Of a stretch of 33,131 nucleotides of DNA, positions 32,791 through 33,131 are shown piece by piece. Each line of letters opens with the position of its first letter. The first letter of the stretch is position 1. The stretch lies in contig JALSJF010000016.1 of the NCBI GenBank assembly GCA_026989505.1, positions 1 through 33,131 of the forward strand, written 5' to 3'. The notes beneath the pieces were generated by a model. The model searched no databases. It saw nothing but the letters and a program-made list of their open reading frames with translations, and was not told where the DNA came from. This DNA is from Cyclobacteriaceae bacterium. GTDB taxonomy: Bacteria; Bacteroidota; Bacteroidia; Cytophagales; Cyclobacteriaceae. The translations under genes were made by a program, and so were the position numbers.

Positions 32791-32836
32791 CATCAGGTCC
32801 TTAGACTCCGCTGAATCGGAGTCTAAGGACCTGATG
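32791..32836. repeat. Perfect 20-bp stem hairpin inside MITE copy B
   Basis: Arms 32791-32810 and 32817-32836 are exact reverse complements around the loop CTGAAT. The sequence is absent from copy A. No T-run follows and no gene stop precedes it closely, so it is not a typical intrinsic terminator. Confidence 0.85.
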
Positions 32837-32877
32837 TAATTAACTGACAAACAATCGTTTGTCGGTTAATTTACATC
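32833..32877. repeat. Second hairpin inside MITE copy B
   Basis: The core arms 32838-32852 and 32857-32871 pair over 15 bp with one T-G wobble around the loop AATC. A one-base bulge extends pairing to GATGT (32833-32837) with ACATC (32873-32877). It is directly adjacent to the 20-bp hairpin and also absent from copy A. Confidence 0.75.
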
Positions 32878-32930
32878 ATTATTCATGATTTTCATGAATA
32901 ATCCGGGTTAACGCCCGCCTCTACAACCCC

Positions 32931-32962
32931 GCCTCGCTTTCGCGTAGCTTCAGCGAAGCAAA
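32931..32962. repeat. 32-nt foldback insertion in RHS core
   Basis: Compared with cassette 3 (CCAGCCTTGGGCGTG), 32 nt are inserted after CCCCGCC, containing CTTTCGCG and CGAAGCAAAG arms around TAGCTTCAG. Unlike the 21-nt elements its length is not a multiple of three, so it shifts the reading frame. Boundaries are uncertain by 1-2 nt because of C/CC ambiguity. Confidence 0.65.
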
Positions 32963-33041
32963 GCCCTGGGCGTGTTTTTGGCGGTGGACCCTATGGTTGC
33001 CTCCTTTGCCCGGCTAACCCCTTATAACTTTGGCTTTAATA

Positions 33042-33062
33042 CCTGCCCGCCAGGAAGGCGGG
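33042..33062. repeat. 21-nt palindromic element, copy 4 (in-frame)
   Basis: The sequence is CCTG, stem CCCGCC, loop AGGAA, stem GGCGGG. It falls between FGFN and DPTLLSDPNG of an RHS core, with the first codon split (ACC). It is again exactly 21 nt long, so the flanking frame is kept, though in a different codon phase from copies 1-3. Confidence 0.75.
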
Positions 33063-33131
33063 ACCCTACCCTGCTAAGCGACCCGAATGGGGAGTGCCCG
33101 GTGTGTATTGGGGCATTAATTGGCCTGGTTT

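Larger units (their letters stand above)
32652..32908 (+). mobile_element. MITE-like element, copy B (257 bp), with internal insert
   Basis: This copy begins ACCCG and ends CGGGT, is flanked by TA (32650-32651 and 32909-32910), and is inserted in an RHS core. The empty site is visible in cassette 3 (GATGAACTTTAACGCCCGCC, about 30739-30758). It is homologous to copy A in reverse, including a 24-bp perfect palindrome at 32655-32678 and the internal pair GCAAAATAGT (32698-32707) / ACTATTTTGC (32778-32787). It is about 80 bp longer than copy A because of two extra hairpins (32791-32877). Confidence 0.82.
32477..33131 (+). pseudogene. RHS tip cassette 4, interrupted by MITE and foldbacks, runs off the window
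   Basis: From 32477 the first 64 nt are identical to 30571-30634 of cassette 3 (TTRSLNVTQ, VNDYYPFGG), then diverge slightly (EGTAYNDASCQAQLYKFNGN). After LNLMNFN at 32651 the MITE copy B interrupts; the frame reads PKNSYEFFARRADELQ from the MITE and stops at 32737. Beyond the MITE the RHS core resumes (NARLYNP at 32911), is broken by a 32-nt foldback that shifts the frame, and continues as LGVFLAVDPMVASFARLTPYNFGFN, a 21-nt palindrome, then DPTLLSDPNGECPVCIGALIG to the window end. The variable tip begins about there and is cut off. It cannot encode an intact product. Confidence 0.8.

Noticed and set aside
32791-32836. Rho-independent terminator
   Set aside because: The stem is perfect but lacks a following T-run, and it sits inside the MITE, absent from the other copy.

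Overview
The window looks like a chromosomal segment of a Bacteroidota bacterium, probably of the Cytophagales/Chitinophagales type. Several start codons are preceded by the Bacteroidota -7 motif TAnnTTTG, and the one in front of pta has a TTTG box exactly 19 nt upstream. RHS cores of the DDYYPFG type, a DUF481 barrel, a DUF922 protease and AraC regulators fit the same group. No rRNA, tRNA or CRISPR array was seen. Gene starts often overlap the preceding stop (ATGA, TAATG, TGATG).

Left accessory part (1-3500): two tandem, N-terminally truncated RHS tip cassettes. The first has an OmpA-like tip followed by an overlapping DUF922 metalloprotease. The second has a frameshifted tip followed by a small membrane protein. 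After them come a foldback and a 5' remnant of an IS481-type transposase. Three of five 21-nt palindromic elements lie in-frame in these cassettes or between them.

Core part (3550-30286): DUF481 barrel; ABC-F ATPase; PQQ-type sugar/sorbosone dehydrogenase; pta-ackA; a SAM methyltransferase; a copper unit (CopA fused to a C-terminal CopZ-like domain, plus an AraC regulator carrying its own heavy-metal domain); an AI-2E/PerM permease; a YCF48-like lipoprotein co-transcribed with an AraC regulator; and, divergent from that regulator, a complete four-enzyme trans-4-hydroxy-L-proline to 2-oxoglutarate pathway. Next come cysQ-cysC-cysD-cysN (APS/PAPS synthesis), a membrane histidine kinase with an extra C-terminal domain, and a U32 family tRNA hydroxylation protein coupled to a ferredoxin.

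Right accessory part (30286-33131): two more RHS tip cassettes. The first carries a putative HExxH metallopeptidase toxin followed by a lipoprotein with a TonB-C-like end, a candidate immunity gene. The second is a pseudogene broken by a miniature inverted-repeat element (MITE), a 32-nt foldback and one more 21-nt palindrome. Two copies of the MITE (177 and 257 bp, opposite orientations, TA target duplications) lie here. One supplies the apparent start codon of an RHS fragment and the other terminates an RHS fragment.

The most unusual signals are the in-frame 21-nt palindromes (with a compensatory stem change and an apparent palindrome-to-palindrome deletion), the MITE and its 80-bp double-hairpin insert, and the CopA-CopZ read-through fusion. 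The RHS tips and their partner genes are visibly more AT-rich than the metabolic core, which suggests they were acquired or shuffled.
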